Below, one piece after another: positions 6,992-17,379 of a DNA stretch of 64,000 nucleotides (position 1 is the stretch's first letter; each line of letters starts with the position of its first letter). The stretch is from Taishania sp965247975. GTDB taxonomy: Bacteria; Bacteroidota; Bacteroidia; Flavobacteriales_D; Crocinitomicaceae. The position numbers were made by a program, and so were the translations under genes. Under the pieces are notes generated by a model. That model was given only the letters and a program-made list of their open reading frames with translations. It was not told where the DNA came from and made no database searches. The stretch lies in assembly GCA_965247975.1 (NCBI GenBank), contig OZ252050.1, positions 1,178,001 to 1,242,000 of the forward strand, written 5' to 3'.

Positions 6992-9900
6992 ATGAATAAG
7001 GTTATGCAACACACTATTTTCCCTACTACACTCTTTCTCGTTTTTACATTTTTCTTCGCACAAATTCATGCACAAACTGTCCGTTGTGGTACGGTTGAAG
7101 CCGAAATTCAGCGCTATTTGGAAAACCCGGATTTGGAATCTTATGAAGAATTCGAAGCATGGCTTGCCAAAAAAATAGCCGAGAAAAACAAACAAGCTGA
7201 AGTTGGACTTATCATTAACGGAGTTTACCAAATTCCTGTCATTGTTCACGTCGTTCATAACGGCGAAGCAATTGGAACTGGAACAAATATTTCTGCAGCA
7301 GCAATTCAATCTCAAATCGAAGTACTGAATGAAGATTTTCGACGCATTTTTGGAACCAATGGCTACAATACACATCCGGATGGAGCAGATACGCAAATAG
7401 AATTTTGTTTAGCGCGACGTCGACCAGATGGAACGGCATTTCCAGCAGGAGAAGATGGAATTAACCGTATTGATAGAAATTCTGTTGGATGGAGTGCACC
7501 ACCTTATAGCACGGCAACAGTGAACGGAACAATAAAACCATACACGACTGTTACACAAAACTATAGTCCTTCTAACTACATGAATTTTTGGTCAGTGAAT
7601 TTGGGAAGTGGACTCTTGGGATATGCACAGTTTCCAACATCGATCCTTGGCGGAATGGGTTGTGGCGCTCAAAGCGCAAGTACAGATGGAGTTGTTATGC
7701 TTTATTCATCTATCGGAAAGAGTTCAGTGACAGGGAATGGAGGTGTTTACAATGAAGGTCGAACAGCCACTCATGAAATTGGTCATTGGCTTGGTTTACG
7801 CCATATTTGGGGTGATGGTGGATGTGGTGTGGACGATTATTGCTTAGATACTCCACTTTGTGATGGCGCAAATTATGGATGTGCAACAGGAACAATTTCT
7901 TGTGGCAACCTTGATATGGTTGAGAATTACATGGATTATTCAGATGATTTGTGTATGAACATTTTTACGAATGACCAAAAAATGAGGATGCGAACAGTTT
8001 TGGAAAATAGTCCAATTCGAGCTTCATTGATTACTTCTGATGCTTGTGTTCCTCCTGCAGTGAGTGACGCATCGATTGTAAATATTATAAACCCTGTTGG
8101 AGATAATTGTGTAGGCGCAATAACTCCGATTGTATCCTTAAGAAACCGTGGATCAAGCAATCTGACATCCGTTACAATTAATTATACCATTGATGGTGGT
8201 TCTCCAACTTCTTTTGCTTGGACAGGAACTTTGGCGCCAGGAGCAACAACAAACGTAACCTTGGCTCCATTCTCCACGACTTTAGGAAATCACATTTTTT
8301 CCTCTGTTTCTGTTTTACCAAATGGAGTAACTGATCCAAATACGGTTTACGATGCTTCCGAAATTGCCTTTGCTGTTTCGAATGGAATTCAACCTGATTT
8401 TCTAGAAGATTTTGATGGCGGAACATTTCCTCCAAACGTCAGATGGAATGTTGACAATCCAAACAGCGATTGTTTTGAATGGGTTGGAGCGGCGGCTGTT
8501 TCAAGTTCAGGAATCTCGAACAATGCTTGCGCAATCATGACGAATTTTGGAAACACTTCTGGCCAAGACGAATATTTCTACACACCAATTTTTATTTTGC
8601 CATGTAATGCAAGTGTTGCTGAAATGAGATTTGATGTTGCATATCGAAGACGAACAACGGCTATAAATGACAGGTTACGTGTCGAAATTTCAACGGATTG
8701 CGGAGCTACATGGAATCCAACTTCAATTTACGATAAATCAGGTGCTGTTCTTCACACGAATACAACAGCATTAAATTCATATTGGATTCCAACAGCTTCT
8801 ACAGATTGGCGAAATGAAGTAGTTGACTTAAGTTCTTTTGTTTCAGCAAGTTCTTCAAGTGTCCGATTCCGTTTTCGCGGAACAAATACGGGAGCATCTG
8901 GAGGGAATATTTACATTGACAACGTTGAATTACTTACCACAACTCCAGGTGAAGTAAATGTACAGTATCTTGGAAGCGATGTTTTGGATGGCGGATTTGC
9001 AAATGCTTTAAATTTACCAATTGGTTCTACTTCTACTTTAACATTTAATGTACAAAATACAGGTAATTCAAATTTGACGCTTACTGCACCAATCACATTG
9101 ACTGGCGCAAGTGAATTTGCATTGAATTCTTCTTTCGGTTCAACAACCGTTGCAGCTGGAAGTTCTACTACATTTACAGTAGATTTTACCCCAACAGGTG
9201 CTGGGCCTTATTCAACAACGATCACTTTTGCAACTAATGATTGTGACGAGAGCGCGTATAATTTTACCCTCAACGGAACAGGAAATACAACGCCTCCAAC
9301 TGCTAATTTTAGCGGAACTCCAACGGTTTTTTGTGCAGGTGAATCAGTTGTTTATACGGATTTATCAACTGGAGCAGCATCTTGGTCATGGAGCTTTCCA
9401 GGTGGTACACCAAATACAGCAACTGGTGCAGGACCTCATACAATTCTTTATAGCACATCTGGAATTTACGACGCTAGTTTGACAGCGACGAATATTTTTG
9501 GATCGGATTCCGAAACAAAAACGAATTATGTGAATGCATTATCCAATACATCCTCTTCGCTTCCAATTTCTGAAGGTTTTGTTTCAGCAACTTTTCCACC
9601 AACGGATTGGTCAATTACGAATGGTGGAAATGGCATTACTTGGGAAAGAGATCCAACTCAGGGAACCGCACCAACGGTTGGAAACTCTTTGTTCATTGAT
9701 AACTGGTCGACAGCAACCACTGGAGATATTGATGATTTGAATGTTGTTCCAGTAAATTTAACTGGTTTGTCAAGCGCTCAATTGTCTTTTGATGTTGCAC
9801 ATGCGCGATACAGCGCTGCATTTATTGATCGTTTAGATGTCTTAATTTCAGTTGATTGCGGGCAAACGTACACCAATATTTATTCGAAATCAGGAAGTGC

Positions 9901-11716
9901 GCTTGCTACTGAGGTAGATCAAACAGCTGAATATTTAGCGCCCACAACATGGAGAAACGAAGTAATTGATTTAACTCCTTACGTTGGAGCGTCAAAAGCT
10001 GATCTCAAGATCAGAAATATTTCTGGCTACGGAAACAACATTTTTGTTGACAACATTAATATAACTGGCGTTACTAGTGCTACAGCGGATTTCACAACTT
10101 CAACTGTTCCAGCGTGTGTTGGTCAAACCGTTACATTTACGGATGCGTCAACAAGCGCAACTTCTTGGTCTTGGGATTTTGGAGCAAACGCGAGTCCTGC
10201 AACAGCCACGGGAGTTGGTCCGCATAACGTAACTTATTCGTCGGGAGGAACCAAAAACGTTTCTTTATCTATAAATGCAAGTGCTTCGGTTTCGAATCAA
10301 ACAATTACCATTGATCAACCATCCATTGCTCCAACAGCGATTCTGGGAGCAGGAAATGCATGTCATGGAGCAATTGTTAATTTATCAGCAAATGGTGGTA
10401 CCTTGAATGGAAGCTCAGTGTATGAATGGTTCTCGGGGTCTTGTGGAGGAATAGCTCTTGGAACAGGAAATTCAATCAATGTCAATCCGTTAACAACAAC
10501 TACGTATTTTGTTCGAGCGTCAGCAAATGGTTCGTGTGCAGCAACAAGTTGTTTTAATGCTGATATTGTACTTCCAACTGCTGGATCAACGCTCGCAAAT
10601 AATTTAGAAACGGGAACATGTCTGGTAAATCAAAATGGTTATGTTCATTTCTATCATGCGAGCGGAAGATTATTAGCGTCGATAAATTCAAATGGTCAAG
10701 ATTTAGGTAATGTTTCTGTAACGGCTTATGTTGGAACTGCAGCAAATATTCCAGCGTGCGACGAACCATCATACAGCTCTGCTTTTATGGGGAGAAATTA
10801 CGTTATTACACCAACAATTCAGCCGACAAATCCAGTGAATGTTTTGCTTTATTTCGATGATGCTGAACTTAGTTCTCTCATGACAATAGCAAATTCAAAT
10901 ACGACAGCAGCGGACGATGTGTCGACGATAGCCGATTTGGTTATTAGTAAATATTCTGGACCTACTAACGTGGATGGAAATGCAGCAAATAACTGTGTTT
11001 CAGCTGGAGGAAATGGCGGTGCAACTTTGGTCGTTCCAACTTCAAGCGGGAATACAGAAACTATTATCTCTGGTTTTAGTGCCAATGGTCGATACTTAGG
11101 TATTGACATATCAGGATTCTCTGAATTTTGGTTTGGAGGAAATGCAGGTACGCCATTAGCAACAAATTTGGTGTATTTTAATGTAGATTGTATTGAACCA
11201 AGTTCTGCAAAAATTTCTTGGCAAACTGCGAGTGAACAAAATTGTGTTTCGTACAAAGTGGAGAAAAGCAGGGATGGGGAGAGTTGGACTGAATTAGAAA
11301 CAGTTCCTTGTCATTTGTTCTCGAACGAATTGATTGATTATGAAGTTTTTGATGCGGAATTTTTGAACAATGCAGCTTATTATCGTTTGGTTGAGGTTAA
11401 TACTGATGGTGTTGCGGAAGTTCTGCAAACTATTTCTTCGGAATGTTGGAATCAAGCGGCGTTTAGCGCTACACTTTTTCCTAATCCGGCTGAAAATCAA
11501 ACGATTCTTAAATTGCATTCAGCAGAACAATTGAATGATTTGAAGATAGTTTTTGTGGACTCACATGGGAAACAAATCCAACAATTAGAAGTGGAGAAAT
11601 TTGAAGGAAGTGCACTTTTTCCGATAGACTTAAGCAACTTTAGTGCTGGGGCTTACTTCATTTATTTTATGACAGATACTAAAAATCTGAAACCATTAAA
11701 ATTGATTGTGCATTAG
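6992..11716 (+). CDS. Secreted M43 (pappalysin/cytophagalysin-like) zinc metalloprotease with PKD domains and T9SS sorting domain
   Basis: 1574 aa. Signal peptide (1-27, ending IHAQ); M43 catalytic domain with zinc motif HEIGHWLGLRH (H261, E262, H265, H271) and Met-turn near M314 in ENYMDYSDD. Then come a jelly-roll/MAM-like module starting EDFDGGTFPPNVRWN, a HYDIN-like Ig module ending with TNDCDESAYNF, a PKD domain (WSWSFPGGTP), a second jelly-roll module, a second PKD (WSWDFGANA), an Ig-like module, an FN3-like segment (WQTASEQNCVSYKVEKS) and a Por-type C-terminal domain from about 1490 (LFPNPAENQ). By family knowledge it is exported by Sec and then T9SS and cleaves extracellular protein. 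The next gene is a close paralog over most of this length. The substrate is unknown. Confidence 0.9.
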   Translation: MNKVMQHTIFPTTLFLVFTFFFAQIHAQTVRCGTVEAEIQRYLENPDLESYEEFEAWLAKKIAEKNKQAEVGLIINGVYQIPVIVHVVHNGEAIGTGTNISAAAIQSQIEVLNEDFRRIFGTNGYNTHPDGADTQIEFCLARRRPDGTAFPAGEDGINRIDRNSVGWSAPPYSTATVNGTIKPYTTVTQNYSPSNYMNFWSVNLGSGLLGYAQFPTSILGGMGCGAQSASTDGVVMLYSSIGKSSVTGNGGVYNEGRTATHEIGHWLGLRHIWGDGGCGVDDYCLDTPLCDGANYGCATGTISCGNLDMVENYMDYSDDLCMNIFTNDQKMRMRTVLENSPIRASLITSDACVPPAVSDASIVNIINPVGDNCVGAITPIVSLRNRGSSNLTSVTINYTIDGGSPTSFAWTGTLAPGATTNVTLAPFSTTLGNHIFSSVSVLPNGVTDPNTVYDASEIAFAVSNGIQPDFLEDFDGGTFPPNVRWNVDNPNSDCFEWVGAAAVSSSGISNNACAIMTNFGNTSGQDEYFYTPIFILPCNASVAEMRFDVAYRRRTTAINDRLRVEISTDCGATWNPTSIYDKSGAVLHTNTTALNSYWIPTASTDWRNEVVDLSSFVSASSSSVRFRFRGTNTGASGGNIYIDNVELLTTTPGEVNVQYLGSDVLDGGFANALNLPIGSTSTLTFNVQNTGNSNLTLTAPITLTGASEFALNSSFGSTTVAAGSSTTFTVDFTPTGAGPYSTTITFATNDCDESAYNFTLNGTGNTTPPTANFSGTPTVFCAGESVVYTDLSTGAASWSWSFPGGTPNTATGAGPHTILYSTSGIYDASLTATNIFGSDSETKTNYVNALSNTSSSLPISEGFVSATFPPTDWSITNGGNGITWERDPTQGTAPTVGNSLFIDNWSTATTGDIDDLNVVPVNLTGLSSAQLSFDVAHARYSAAFIDRLDVLISVDCGQTYTNIYSKSGSALATEVDQTAEYLAPTTWRNEVIDLTPYVGASKADLKIRNISGYGNNIFVDNINITGVTSATADFTTSTVPACVGQTVTFTDASTSATSWSWDFGANASPATATGVGPHNVTYSSGGTKNVSLSINASASVSNQTITIDQPSIAPTAILGAGNACHGAIVNLSANGGTLNGSSVYEWFSGSCGGIALGTGNSINVNPLTTTTYFVRASANGSCAATSCFNADIVLPTAGSTLANNLETGTCLVNQNGYVHFYHASGRLLASINSNGQDLGNVSVTAYVGTAANIPACDEPSYSSAFMGRNYVITPTIQPTNPVNVLLYFDDAELSSLMTIANSNTTAADDVSTIADLVISKYSGPTNVDGNAANNCVSAGGNGGATLVVPTSSGNTETIISGFSANGRYLGIDISGFSEFWFGGNAGTPLATNLVYFNVDCIEPSSAKISWQTASEQNCVSYKVEKSRDGESWTELETVPCHLFSNELIDYEVFDAEFLNNAAYYRLVEVNTDGVAEVLQTISSECWNQAAFSATLFPNPAENQTILKLHSAEQLNDLKIVFVDSHGKQIQQLEVEKFEGSALFPIDLSNFSAGAYFIYFMTDTKNLKPLKLIVH

Positions 11717-11826
11717 ATTTATTGACTTTCAATAGTTTAGTGTTAATATCTTTCGGTCTAAGTTTACATTTTTGAGGGAATGAATTCTTTTAAAATTGTA
11801 AATTTATCGCGCAAATTTGCTAGATT

Positions 11827-14800
11827 ATGGTCAATAGAATTCTCCCTTTAGCTGGATTGAATGCAATCCTTATTTCTTTATTTTTGTCACTTGCTGGAAA
11901 TTTTCAAGCGCAAATCAACCGCTGTGGAACAGTGGAAGCTGAACTCCAACGTTATTTAGATAACCCTGATCTCGAGTCTTACGAGGAATTTGAAGCTTGG
12001 CTAGCAAAGAAGATTGCCGAGAAAGAAAAACAGGCTGAAGTAGGTCTTGTCATAAATGGCGTTTATCAGATTCCTGTGATTGTCCACGTAGTTCATAACG
12101 GAGAAGCTATTGGAACAGGAACCAATATTTCAGCGGCAGCGATTCAGTCGCAAATTGATGTTTTGAATGAAGATTTTCGCCGCATTTTTGGGAGCAATGG
12201 ATACAATACGCATCCTGACGGTGCCGATACGCAAATTGAGTTTTGTTTAGCGCGAAGAAAACCAGATGGTACTGCATTTGCCGCTGGCGAAGATGGAATA
12301 AATCGAATCAATCGCAATACTGTTGGTTGGACCGCACCGCCTTATGCAACAGCTTATATTAACGCAACAATTAAACCGTATACAACAGTCACTCAAAACT
12401 ATAATGCATCAAAATACATGAATTTTTGGTGCATGGATTTAGGCAGTGGATTATTGGGGTACGCTCAATTTCCAACAACTATTTTGGGTGGTTTGGATTG
12501 TGGTACACAAAGTGCAAATACAGATGGTGTTGTAATGCTTTATTCGAGTATTGGAAAAAGTGCAGTAACTGGAAACGGAGGAGTTTATAATGAAGGAAGA
12601 ACGGCTACTCACGAAATTGGACATTGGCTTGGACTGAGACATATTTGGGGTGACGGAGGATGTGGTGTCGACGATTTTTGTTTAGATACCCCTGAGTCTG
12701 ATGCGGCGAATTATGGATGTCCGGTTGGAACAATATCTTGTGGTTCCGCCGATATGATCGAGAATTACATGGACTACACCGATGATTTATGCATGAATAT
12801 TTTTACGAATGATCAGAAAATGCGTATGCGAACAGTGCTTGAAAATAGCCCAATTCGTGCTTCTTTGATTAATTCAGATGCTTGCATACCGCCAGCTGTG
12901 AGCGATGCATCCATAGTTAATATCATTAACCCTATTGGTGATAATTGTGCCGGGGCTATAACTCCAGTTGTTTCTTTAAGAAATCGAGGCTCAAGCAATT
13001 TAACAAGCGCAACGATTTCTTACACCATTGATGGAGGCTCTTCAACTAGTTTTTCATGGACAGGAACGTTAGCTGCTGGAGCAACGACGAATGTAACATT
13101 GCCAGCATTCACCGCACCTCTCGGATCACATATCTTTAGTGCTGTTTCAACATTACCAAACGGTGTGACTGATCCAAATACCGATTTTGATGCCTCGGAA
13201 ATCACTTTCGCCGTTTCAAACGGATTTCAACCAAACTTTTCGGAAGATTTTGATGGCGGATATTTTCCTCCAAATGTTCGCTGGAATGTCAATAATCCAA
13301 ACAACGATTGTTACGAATGGGTTGGTGCAACAGGTGTTTCAAGTGCTGGAGTTGTGAATAATGCATGTGCTGTGATGACCAATTTTGGCAATTCAACAGG
13401 GCAGGATGAATATTTTAATACTCCGATATTTATCTTACCTTGTAATGCCACAACGGCTGAATTACGATTTGATGTTGCTTACCGAAGAAGAACAACCTCG
13501 GTAAATGATCGTTTGCGCGTTGAAATATCAACAGATTGTGGCGCAACTTGGAATGCTACCGCGATATATGACAAATCAGGGACGGTCTTGCATACAAATA
13601 CTACAGCGTCAAATTCTTTTTGGATTCCATCTGCTGCCTCAGATTGGAGGAATGAAGTAATAAGTTTAGCATCTTTTGTTGGTGTAAATTCTTCTAGCGT
13701 TCGATTTAGATTCCGTGGAACAAATACAGGATCATCGGGTGGAAATATTTATGTTGACAATGTGCAATTGGTTGCAACAACTCCTGCTGAAATAAATTTA
13801 ACAGCAGTTTCAGGTCCAGTTTTGGATGGCGGATTTTACAATTATGGAAGTGTACCAGTAGGAAGTTCAGTAACTGCAGTTTTTACCATACAAAATTCGG
13901 GTACAACTAATTTAACGTTAACCGGACCAATTTCAGTGACAGGAGCATCATTTACTTTGGGAAGTTCTTTCGGAACAACAACTGTTTTACCAAACCAATC
14001 TACTACATTTTCAGTGACTTTCAATCCTGCTAGTGCTGGAACATTTACAGGAAATGTTTCTTTCGGGACGAATGACTGTGACGAATCAACTTACAATTTT
14101 GTTTTGAATGGCTCAACGACAGTAACACCTCCAACTGCAAATTTTACATTTACGCCTTCCACCATTTGTGCTGGAAATACGATTACGTATACCGACAATT
14201 CAACAGCTGCAACATCATGGGCTTGGACCTTTCCAGGAGGAACACCAGCATCTGCAACAGGTGTTGGACCTTACACTATAACATATTCAACCCCAGGAAC
14301 GTATGGTGCTACTTTGGTTGCTACGAATACATTTGGTTCTAATACTGCAACGCAATCAAATATTATCAATGTTTTAAATGCAACAGCTTCTGCTCTTCCT
14401 TTGTCGCAAGGTTTTGTTTCAGCAACATTCCCTCCAACAAACTGGTCGGTTACAAATGGAGGAAATGGAATCACATGGGCAAGAAGTGCAACTCAGGGAA
14501 CAGCTCCAACAGCAGGAAACTCTGCATTTATGGATAATTTCACCACAAACATTGCAGGAGATGAAGATGATTTGAATGTGCAACCAGTTAGTTTAACTGG
14601 ACTCGTTTCAGCACAATTGACTTTTGATGTGGCTCATGCCAGATATAGTTCTCAATACATTGACCAATTGGATGTCCTAGTTTCGACAGATTGCGGTCAA
14701 ACATATACAGTTGTTTATTCCAAATCAGGAACTGTTTTAGCTACCCAAGCGGATCAAACAACAGCTTATACTGCTCCAACAACTTGGCGAAATGAAACAG

Positions 14801-17298
14801 TAGATTTGACTCCTTATGTTGGAGCATCTAAGTTGGATGTTAAATTCAGAAATATTTCGGGATATGGACAATACATTTACATCGATAATGTGAATATAAC
14901 TGGAGTTGGTGGTGTCTTGGCCAACTTTACAGCCACTCCAAATCCGGCTTGTGTTGGTCAAACAGTTACTTATACAAATACTTCTAATGGAGCTACTTCG
15001 TATAACTGGAATTTTGGAGCCAATGCAACTCCAGCATCAGCAACAACAGCAGGACCACACACAGTGACTTATTCTGTTGCTGGAACAAAAAATGTATCCT
15101 TGTCTATTAACAGTGGTGCATCTGTTTCCAACCAAACAGTAACTATTTCTCCAACTCAAAGTGCGGCGTTTAGTTATGGAGCATCGACTTATTGTACGAA
15201 TGCAGCTGACCCAACACCAACAATAACGGGTGTTTCTGGAGGTACTTTCTCTAGTGCTGCTGGATTGAGTATAAATGCATCGACTGGAACAATTGATGTT
15301 TCAGCGAGCACAGCTGGAGCATATACTGTTACTTATGCAAGTCCAGGTCCATGTGGTGCTTCTGCAACTGCAAGTGTGACAATAACAGGAACTCCTTCAG
15401 CACCAACAGTAAATGTTGCAAACAATTGTGGCAACTCAGTGCTTACGACAAGTGGTTCAAATTTAATTTGGTCAAATGGTTCAACAACACCATCAATCAC
15501 AGTTACTTCCGCAGGAACTTATACAGTGACTCAAACTGTTTCAGGTTGTACTAGTGCTTCTGGTTCTGGTATCGCTGCTCCGACAGCCATTCCTTCAGCA
15601 CCAACTGTAACGGTTGTAAATAATTGTGGAAATTCCGTTTTGACTGCCACAGGTTCCAATTTACTTTGGTCGAATGGCGCAACAACTTCTTCGATTACAG
15701 TTACAAGTGCTGGAACGTACACAGTAACTCGAACAGTTGCAGGATGTACAAGTCCTTCAGCATCGGGAATTGCTGCACCATTAGCTGTTCCAAGCGCTCC
15801 AACCGTTTCTGTAGTGAATAACTGTGGAAATTCAGTGTTTACTTCCACGGGTTCTAATTTGCTTTGGTCGAATTCAGCAACAACAGCTTCTATAACAGTT
15901 ACAAGCGCAGGAACATATACTGTTACACAAACAGTTGGAGGTTGTACAAGTGCCTCTGCATCAGGAATAGCAGCGCCTTTAGCCGTTCCTTCAACACCAT
16001 CAGTGACAGTAGCCAATAACTGTGGAAACTCTGTGTTGACGACAAGTGGTTCAAATTTACTTTGGTCAAATGGCGCAACAACACCTTCTATTACCGTTGC
16101 AGCCGCTGGCACTTATTCTGTTACTCAAACGGTTGGTGGTTGCATCAGCTCTGCTGGGACAGGCACAGCAGTCCCATTGACTGTTCCAAATCCACCAGTT
16201 GTATCTGTTATTAATAATTGCGGGAATTCCGTTTTGTCAGCATCTGGTTCAAATTTACTTTGGTCAAATGGTGCCACATCGGCTTCAATAACAGTTACGA
16301 GTGCTGGTAATTATAGTGTAACCCAAACGCTTTCTGTCTGCCCAAGTTCACCAGCGGTTGTTAATGCCGCACCTATTCAACCTCAAACTATCAGTGCAGA
16401 TGTGACCTTAGTTCCTTCTTCTTGTGGGGCTGCTGATGGTGGTCTTGGTATAATCGGTAGTGGCAGCGGAATAATTTCTTGGACCGGAGTTTCTTCAGGT
16501 TCAAGTTCAATTAATTTACCCGGTTGGGTTAATAATCTTGCCGCTGGAAGTTATAGCCTTACCTTCAATAATGGGTGTATTTCTAACATTGCCAATGGTT
16601 ATATCTCCGATCCAAATGCACCTGACGCACCAATTATTTCTGTAGTCAATGGATGTGGATACTCTACGCTGTCTGCAACTGGTACGAACATTGTATGGTC
16701 GAATGGAGCGACAACACCTTCGATCACGGTATCGAGTGCTGGAACTTATTCGGCAACCCAAAGCTTAATTGGTTGTTTGAGCTATCCTGGAAACGGCACG
16801 TCAGCTCCTTTAGACGTTCCAGAAGTCACTTTCAATAATCTTCCAACAGTTTGTGATTATACTCCGATATTCAACTTATCAGGAGGTAGCCCGAGTGGAG
16901 GAACTTATTCAGGTCCTGGAGTAACCGCAAATCAATTTGATCCTTCATCAGTAGCATTAGGAACTTGGACAATCGATTACACGTTTGTGGATGCCAATGG
17001 ATGCGAAGGTACAGCAAGTGCGACAATAACCGTAGATCCATGCGTTGGAATTGAAGAGAATACGATTGAATTAGGCATTTATCCAAACCCAACGAATGGT
17101 CAAGTTACTGTGTTGTCGACGATGAATATCAATTCATACATGGTTTATGATAATCTTGGACGAGTGATTTTAAACGAAAATACTTTTACCCAAAATCAAT
17201 TTGTGATTGACCTGTCTTCATTTGCAGAAGGTCTTTATAATTTGCAAGTAAATGCTGACGGAAAGTCACAACGGGCAAAAATTATTTTAAAGAAGTAA
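11827..17298 (+). CDS. Secreted M43 zinc metalloprotease paralog with Ig-like repeat array and T9SS sorting domain
   Basis: 1823 aa. Signal peptide (about 1-28), then an M43 domain almost identical in protein sequence to the previous gene, with HEIGHWLGLRH (H262, E263, H266, H272). The same jelly-roll, HYDIN-like, PKD, jelly-roll and PKD modules follow to about residue 1115. The C-terminal part differs: five adjacent 66-aa Ig-like repeats (NNCGNSVL ... WSNGATT.SITV), an SprB-type insert (about 1520-1598), a sixth repeat, a GTYSGPGV Ig module and a Por secretion domain (LGIYPNPTNGQ). The 110-bp gap between the two genes holds no other gene. The codons of the two copies differ widely although the proteins agree, so the duplication is not recent. 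Likely surface-attached or released protease; substrate unknown. Confidence 0.9.
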   Translation: MVNRILPLAGLNAILISLFLSLAGNFQAQINRCGTVEAELQRYLDNPDLESYEEFEAWLAKKIAEKEKQAEVGLVINGVYQIPVIVHVVHNGEAIGTGTNISAAAIQSQIDVLNEDFRRIFGSNGYNTHPDGADTQIEFCLARRKPDGTAFAAGEDGINRINRNTVGWTAPPYATAYINATIKPYTTVTQNYNASKYMNFWCMDLGSGLLGYAQFPTTILGGLDCGTQSANTDGVVMLYSSIGKSAVTGNGGVYNEGRTATHEIGHWLGLRHIWGDGGCGVDDFCLDTPESDAANYGCPVGTISCGSADMIENYMDYTDDLCMNIFTNDQKMRMRTVLENSPIRASLINSDACIPPAVSDASIVNIINPIGDNCAGAITPVVSLRNRGSSNLTSATISYTIDGGSSTSFSWTGTLAAGATTNVTLPAFTAPLGSHIFSAVSTLPNGVTDPNTDFDASEITFAVSNGFQPNFSEDFDGGYFPPNVRWNVNNPNNDCYEWVGATGVSSAGVVNNACAVMTNFGNSTGQDEYFNTPIFILPCNATTAELRFDVAYRRRTTSVNDRLRVEISTDCGATWNATAIYDKSGTVLHTNTTASNSFWIPSAASDWRNEVISLASFVGVNSSSVRFRFRGTNTGSSGGNIYVDNVQLVATTPAEINLTAVSGPVLDGGFYNYGSVPVGSSVTAVFTIQNSGTTNLTLTGPISVTGASFTLGSSFGTTTVLPNQSTTFSVTFNPASAGTFTGNVSFGTNDCDESTYNFVLNGSTTVTPPTANFTFTPSTICAGNTITYTDNSTAATSWAWTFPGGTPASATGVGPYTITYSTPGTYGATLVATNTFGSNTATQSNIINVLNATASALPLSQGFVSATFPPTNWSVTNGGNGITWARSATQGTAPTAGNSAFMDNFTTNIAGDEDDLNVQPVSLTGLVSAQLTFDVAHARYSSQYIDQLDVLVSTDCGQTYTVVYSKSGTVLATQADQTTAYTAPTTWRNETVDLTPYVGASKLDVKFRNISGYGQYIYIDNVNITGVGGVLANFTATPNPACVGQTVTYTNTSNGATSYNWNFGANATPASATTAGPHTVTYSVAGTKNVSLSINSGASVSNQTVTISPTQSAAFSYGASTYCTNAADPTPTITGVSGGTFSSAAGLSINASTGTIDVSASTAGAYTVTYASPGPCGASATASVTITGTPSAPTVNVANNCGNSVLTTSGSNLIWSNGSTTPSITVTSAGTYTVTQTVSGCTSASGSGIAAPTAIPSAPTVTVVNNCGNSVLTATGSNLLWSNGATTSSITVTSAGTYTVTRTVAGCTSPSASGIAAPLAVPSAPTVSVVNNCGNSVFTSTGSNLLWSNSATTASITVTSAGTYTVTQTVGGCTSASASGIAAPLAVPSTPSVTVANNCGNSVLTTSGSNLLWSNGATTPSITVAAAGTYSVTQTVGGCISSAGTGTAVPLTVPNPPVVSVINNCGNSVLSASGSNLLWSNGATSASITVTSAGNYSVTQTLSVCPSSPAVVNAAPIQPQTISADVTLVPSSCGAADGGLGIIGSGSGIISWTGVSSGSSSINLPGWVNNLAAGSYSLTFNNGCISNIANGYISDPNAPDAPIISVVNGCGYSTLSATGTNIVWSNGATTPSITVSSAGTYSATQSLIGCLSYPGNGTSAPLDVPEVTFNNLPTVCDYTPIFNLSGGSPSGGTYSGPGVTANQFDPSSVALGTWTIDYTFVDANGCEGTASATITVDPCVGIEENTIELGIYPNPTNGQVTVLSTMNINSYMVYDNLGRVILNENTFTQNQFVIDLSSFAEGLYNLQVNADGKSQRAKIILKK
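15394..16383 (+). repeat. Five in-frame 198-bp tandem repeats (Ig-like modules)
   Basis: Units start at 15394, 15592, 15790, 15988 and 16186, each exactly 198 bp (66 aa), with the core NNCGNSVL, SNLLWSN and AGTY.VTQT. A sixth, diverged unit lies at 16621-16818 after an unrelated 79-aa module. Because 198 is divisible by three, copy-number change would keep the reading frame. Confidence 0.9.
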
Positions 17299-17379
17299 GG
17301 AGAGGTTATACTTAAATCGCTGTCTATTCCCATTTAATAAACTATTTTTGGAAGACATTTTTCATTGATCGTAAAAAGC

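Noticed and set aside
15531..16112. A 193-codon open frame on the minus strand
   Set aside because: It lies antisense to the Ig-like repeats; the 198-bp period keeps the antisense frame open and the product is low-complexity with no family.
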